Source of the DNA: Diospyros lotus
Taxonomy: Eukaryota > Streptophyta > Magnoliopsida > Ericales > Ebenaceae
Reading direction: 5' to 3'
Assembly: GCF_014633365.1 (NCBI RefSeq)
Contig: NC_068341.1
Location: 62,001 to 126,000, forward strand
DNA length: 64,000 bases
The translations under genes and the position numbers were made by a program. Under the pieces are notes generated by a model that saw nothing but the letters and a program-made list of their open reading frames with translations, had not been told where the DNA came from and ran no database searches. Shown here piece after piece: positions 60,488 to 64,000 of the stretch; within the stretch, counting starts at the first letter, position 1; each line of letters begins with the position of its first letter.

Positions 60488-60772
60488 TGTTAAGCCCTTG
60501 AATTAGGGCTTGCAATTTGGTAGAATAAGACGTAAGAACTGATAGAAAGAAAGAGAATAAAAGATAGAAGAGAGAATCAAGAGAGAGTAATTGTTTATCA
60601 ACTTCCAAGATACTCTCGTGTGCCATAGGTCCATGTTTTATAGGACCTCTAGTTGTCTCAACAGACTTCTAACTACCCAACGGTTTAACCGTTTACAACA
60701 TTCTATTAGCTCCTTTATTTCCCCATTAGGCCTTACATTTTATAATATTACATACTACTCCAAGTCATGACA
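60488..60772 (-). repeat. 5' LTR of Reina-like element
   Basis: 285 bp. On the minus strand TATAAAACATGG near 60640 is the TATA candidate. It ends three bases before the primer site. Confidence 0.88.
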
Positions 60773-60777
60773 ATTGG

Positions 60778-61490
60778 CTCAATATTCTCTCCATTTTTTA
60801 TGATGACAAAAAAATGATTTTTGAGATAATTAATTTGATAAAATATTTTTGAACTACTCCTTAATTTTATACTATAAACTCCCTCTTTCAAAAATACTAA
60901 TAGTATAAATAAAAATGTTTTGGATATAACTTAATAGATAAAATATTTTTCAAGAGTTTTAAGAACCAAACCTGATTGTCAAAACTGATTGCCTTAATTA
61001 CACCTGATTGCCTTGAATGCTTATCTCTCAGATCTACAATTTCCTCACATACAAGATCTCTCTCAATACATAAAAATTTCTCATACATTCTTCTCCCCCA
61101 TACAAAAATATACAACTTAGAAATACAATCTCACTCTCATACATATAATTTCTCATCTCATAAAATTTCATTATTCTCCTCTTTTTTGTCATAATCAAAA
61201 AGACATTGTTAGTGGAGAGAATAAAGATGTAAACAAAATAATTCGTGAAAGAAATTGAGCAAGCATAATCCATATAATCAAATATGATGGATGATGAATA
61301 GAAAAGTACTGAAAATATAGATGTAACGTTAAGTATTAAAACTAGTACGTCGTACCCATCATGGAAAAAATTACTGCATGTAATTAAATATGAAAGTATT
61401 TGAAATTATGATGCAATAAAATTATTCGAAAATAGTATTTTTTGTAAAAGAATTTTCGCATTTAGCTCATATTTATCATTCATATATAGG
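60778..61490. other. Spacer between chromovirus and Copia-3
   Basis: AT-rich and noncoding. CTTCATACATTCTTCTCCCC-like CT phrases near 61060-61190 and frames of 70-80 codons on both strands have no domain. No terminal repeats seen. Confidence 0.45.
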
Positions 61491-61495
61491 AGAAC

Positions 61496-61771
61496 TGTTG
61501 AAACTGATGAGAAGTTGAAATCACTCACACTTTTTATTAAATTCACAAAAGCTTAAATACAAGAGATTTGTAACAAAATCAGCTGTTAATCCTGAAAACC
61601 TGCTACAAATCCCGTAATCAGCTATAGTCTTTCAACAGAAAGCTAAATTTAAGCAACTAAACTTGACTTGATAAGCACATAACAAACTCCTAAAAAATCT
61701 GCAACAGAAGAAAAAAATAACAACCTCCTAAACTCATGGGTGACTCAGCAACTAAAGCATAATTATCAACA
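61496..61771 (-). repeat. 3' LTR of Copia-3
   Basis: 276 bp with TG...CA ends, fixed on the inner side by the purine tract. The outer end is set by TGTTGA after AGAAC. The second LTR is not in the window, so this is inferred from structure. Confidence 0.8.
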
Positions 61772-61805
61772 CTCCTCCTTGCTTTGGTGGTTGCACACAC
61801 CAAGC

Positions 61806-63878
61806 CTAGTCCTTAGTTTCAAATCTGTCCCTGGGCAAAGCTTTAGTGAAGATATCAGCTAACTGATCATTGGTTCTGCAATATAGCAGAATAATTTCTT
61901 CTAGCTTATGCACTTCTCGAATGAAATAAAGTTTAATATTGAAATGTTTTGTCTTTCCATGAAACACTGGGTTGTTTGAGATAGATATGGCTGCTTGATT
62001 GTCAACATAAATCTCTGTCCTCTCCTTTTGTTCCAACTGTAAATCAACTAGAAGCTTTCTTAACCACAAAGCTTGATTCACTGCTGATGTAGCTGCTATG
62101 AACTCAGCTTCAGCGGTAGACTGTGCAACTATATCTTGCTTCTTTGAGCACCATGAGAAAATCCCTGAGCCAAGTGTGAAACAGTACCCAGAAGTACTTT
62201 TCATGTCATCCACAGATCCTCCCCAATCTGAATCAGTATACCCTAGCAGCTTGAGCTCTTGATTATGACTGTATTGAATTCCATAATCTAGAGTTCCCTT
62301 GACATGCCTTAGCACACGCTTTGCAGCCTTGAGATGAGACTTTTTTGCACAATGTAGGAACCTGGATAAAACATTGACCGCCTGAATAATATCAAGACGT
62401 GTTACAGACAAGTACATTAGGCAGCCTATCAGACTTCTGTAGCTATGTTCATCAGCTTTCTCAGCTCCATCTTCTTTGCATAACTTTTCCTTTTGATTCA
62501 TAGGAGTAGCCATGGGTTTGCAATCTTCCAACTTAAACTTCCTTAGAATCTCCTTAGCATATTTTTGTTGGCTCACAAAGATTCCTTGCTGATCTTGTTT
62601 AACCTCCATTCCAAGGAAGTAGGTCATCATTCCAAGGTCTGTCATCTCAAAAACCTTCCTCATATCTTCTTTGAACTCTTCAACAAGCTTGACATTGCTT
62701 CCTGTTACTAAAAGATCATCAACATATAGGGACACAATCAAGATGCCAACATTCGAACTCTTAGCATATAATGTGGATTCACTTAGACTTTTAGCAAACC
62801 CAAGCTCTTTGAGATAGTCATCAATTCTGTTGTACCAAGCCCTAGGGGCCTGTTTTAAACCATACAATGCCCTTTTCAGTAGACATACTTTATCCTCCTG
62901 CCCCTTCTTTGCAAAGCCTTCTGGTTGTTCAACGAAAATCTCCTCCTGCGAGTAGCCATTTAGGAAGGCAGATTTGACATCTAATTGGCATACCTTCCAT
63001 TGTTTCTGAGCTGCCATGGCCAAAAGCAATCTAATGGTGTCTAGCCTTGCAACAGGAGCAAAAGTTTCTGAAAAATCAACTCCCGGTACTTGTGCAAAGC
63101 CTTTAACTACTAACCTGGCCTTATGTTTATTGATGGAGCCATCTGCATTCAACTTGGTTCTAAAAACCCACTTCACTCCAATAACATTTCTATTTTGAGG
63201 TCTGTCTACCAGCTCCCATGTTTGATTTTTCTCTATCATTGACATCTCCTCCTTCATTGCAGCCTTCCATTTGGGGTCATTTTCCGCTTCACTGAAAGTT
63301 GCTGGTACTAGTATTGCAATACTGCATCTTTGGTAAATATCAATGAGCAATCTGGTTCCTCTAACTGTTGGATCATCCACAATTTCATCCGGAATTAACT
63401 CAGGTAGAATAGTTTGCTTTGCTTCCTTTTTTTTCCAACACCATTTCTCATCCTCAACAAAATGAACATCCCTGCTGATTAGAATCTTTCCAGTCTCAGG
63501 TTGAAAGACTCTATATGCCTTTGATTGTGAGCTATAGCCAATGAAAATACCAGGTTCTGCCTTCTTGTCCAGTTTATCCCTCTTTGCCTGTGGAATATAA
63601 GTAAAACAAAGACAACCAAACACCTTAAGATTCATAACTTGAGGCTTACTGCCAAACCAAGCCTCATATGGTGTTTTTCCTTCTACTACCTTTGTAGGCA
63701 GTCTGTTGAGGAGAAATATAGCAGTGCTAGCTGCCTCTGCCCAAAAACTTTTAGGAAGATCCTTCTCATGAAGGAGGCACCTCACCATCTCACCAATAGT
63801 TCTGTTTTTCCTTTCACTTACTCCATTTTGTTGTGGAGAGTAAGGAGCAGTGAATTGATGCTCTATACCAGCCTCTTC
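61806..63878 (-). CDS. Copia-3 pol: integrase end, RT and RNase H, long open frame
   Basis: One open frame runs from a TGA at 63881-63879 to the stop at 61806, about 690 codons, and the same frame is coding upstream of the TGA too (KIKAIRSDNGTEYISNQF, integrase core), so that TGA interrupts an otherwise open pol. In order: integrase end (PYSPQQNGVSERKNRT, FWAEAASTAIFLLNR), RT (WVFRTKLNADGSINKHKARL, CQLDVKSAFLNG, SLYVDDLLVTGS), connection, and RNase H (YTDSDWGGS, WCSKKQDIVAQSTAEAE, DNQAAISISNNPVFHGKTKH), ending ADIFTKALPRDRF. The active-site YVDD and the RNase H acidic residues are present. It is the best preserved retroelement here, Tnt1/Tork-like in motif pattern. It is drawn from the first codon after the TGA. 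Confidence 0.9.
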   Translation of the reverse strand, partial: EEAGIEHQFTAPYSPQQNGVSERKNRTIGEMVRCLLHEKDLPKSFWAEAASTAIFLLNRLPTKVVEGKTPYEAWFGSKPQVMNLKVFGCLCFTYIPQAKRDKLDKKAEPGIFIGYSSQSKAYRVFQPETGKILISRDVHFVEDEKWCWKKKEAKQTILPELIPDEIVDDPTVRGTRLLIDIYQRCSIAILVPATFSEAENDPKWKAAMKEEMSMIEKNQTWELVDRPQNRNVIGVKWVFRTKLNADGSINKHKARLVVKGFAQVPGVDFSETFAPVARLDTIRLLLAMAAQKQWKVCQLDVKSAFLNGYSQEEIFVEQPEGFAKKGQEDKVCLLKRALYGLKQAPRAWYNRIDDYLKELGFAKSLSESTLYAKSSNVGILIVSLYVDDLLVTGSNVKLVEEFKEDMRKVFEMTDLGMMTYFLGMEVKQDQQGIFVSQQKYAKEILRKFKLEDCKPMATPMNQKEKLCKEDGAEKADEHSYRSLIGCLMYLSVTRLDIIQAVNVLSRFLHCAKKSHLKAAKRVLRHVKGTLDYGIQYSHNQELKLLGYTDSDWGGSVDDMKSTSGYCFTLGSGIFSWCSKKQDIVAQSTAEAEFIAATSAVNQALWLRKLLVDLQLEQKERTEIYVDNQAAISISNNPVFHGKTKHFNIKLYFIREVHKLEEIILLYCRTNDQLADIFTKALPRDRFETKD

Positions 63879-64000
63879 TCAAAATTGAGTAAACTGGTTT
63901 GAGATGTACTCTGTCCCATTGTCAGATCGAATGGCTTTGATCTTGCATCCACTTTGATTCTCAATCCAAGCCTTGTATCTCCAAAAAATACTTGCAACTT

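Larger units (their letters stand above)
55478..60772 (-). mobile_element. Reina-like chromovirus (Ty3/gypsy)
   Basis: Minus-strand element of 5295 bp. LTRs at 60488-60772 (5', 285 bp) and 55478-55750 (3', 273 bp) share most of their sequence and have TGTCA/TGACA-type ends. The 5' LTR is followed after three bases by TGGTATCAGAGCC (60484-60472), the initiator-tRNA site; the purine tract AAGGAGTGGGAAT precedes the 3' LTR (about 55763-55751). Flanks are GTTGG (55473-55477) and ATTGG (60773-60777), 4 of 5 alike. The pol order protease, RT, RNase H, integrase, chromodomain, with short LTRs, fits the Reina branch. Confidence 0.9.
61496..64000 (-). mobile_element. Copia-3, 3' part, runs off the window
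   Basis: Minus-strand Copia element. Its 3' LTR is 61496-61771 (276 bp; TGTTGAAACTG...ATTATCAACA, so TG...CA in both readings), preceded by the purine tract GCAAGGAGGAG (61782-61772). AGAAC (61491-61495) should be the target duplication. Pol fills 61806 to the end. The 5' LTR, gag and protease lie beyond 64000. Confidence 0.9.

Overview
The window reads as nuclear DNA of a flowering plant, most likely a eudicot. It is AT-rich with microsatellites, its genes are split by GT-AG introns, its proteins are plant-type (a MYB-CC factor, a RALF prepropeptide, a class A heat-stress factor), and most of it is made of plant transposable-element families. There are no bacterial operons, CRISPR arrays or rRNA genes. 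I could not identify the species.

Four host genes can be supported. (1) A MYR1/MYR2-type GARP/MYB-CC transcription factor on the + strand: a 5'UTR exon near 9165-9330, a 5'UTR intron, and six coding exons from 10533 to 12705 giving 436 residues. (2) A single-exon RALF-like peptide precursor (+, 34523-34975, 150 residues). (3) A METTL18/HPM1-type histidine protein methyltransferase (-, 41914 down to 37291) in eight coding exons giving 314 residues. (4) The first coding exon of an HSFA5-like heat-stress factor (+, 43291-43512). The rest of its DNA-binding domain is not in the window, because the following sequence is filled with retroelements. Genes 3 and 4 are divergent and share a 1.4 kb upstream region that holds a hAT-like element.

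Mobile elements, left to right: a 2.68 kb solo LTR of Del/Tekay type (2011-4687, 5-bp duplication TTGGA); a half copy of a hAT-like family (4798-5047); a non-autonomous Tat/Ogre-like gypsy element on the - strand (14768-about 20028) with a degenerate antisense coiled-coil reading frame; a 6.8 kb CACTA element (21633-28458, TSD TCA) with a broken TNP2 transposase; a full hAT-like copy (30885-31524); a Copia solo LTR (33913-34111); a 147-bp MITE (36781-36927); another MITE in a METTL18 intron; a third hAT-like copy (42324-42962); Copia-1 (43776-45805, TSD ATGTT, unusual TA...TA LTR ends); a 5'-truncated L1 LINE (46802-48525); Copia-2 (48776-52684, TSD GATAT); a 349-bp TRIM (53358-53706, TSD AATAT); an RTE-type LINE fragment (54140-54745, 19-bp TSD); a Reina-like chromovirus (55478-60772); and the 3' part of a well-preserved Copia-3 (61496 to the window end). 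Exon boundaries, LTR ends and TSDs were read by eye from the sequence. Family names come from recognised motifs, not from a database search.

I found no convincing new gene system. The least ordinary items are the TA...TA Copia family with its solo LTR just upstream of RALF, the stranded HSFA5 first exon, the 49-bp CACTA end inside a gypsy repeat, the RALF pro-region rich in tyrosine with an internal duplication, and several small fold-back elements with exact target duplications.
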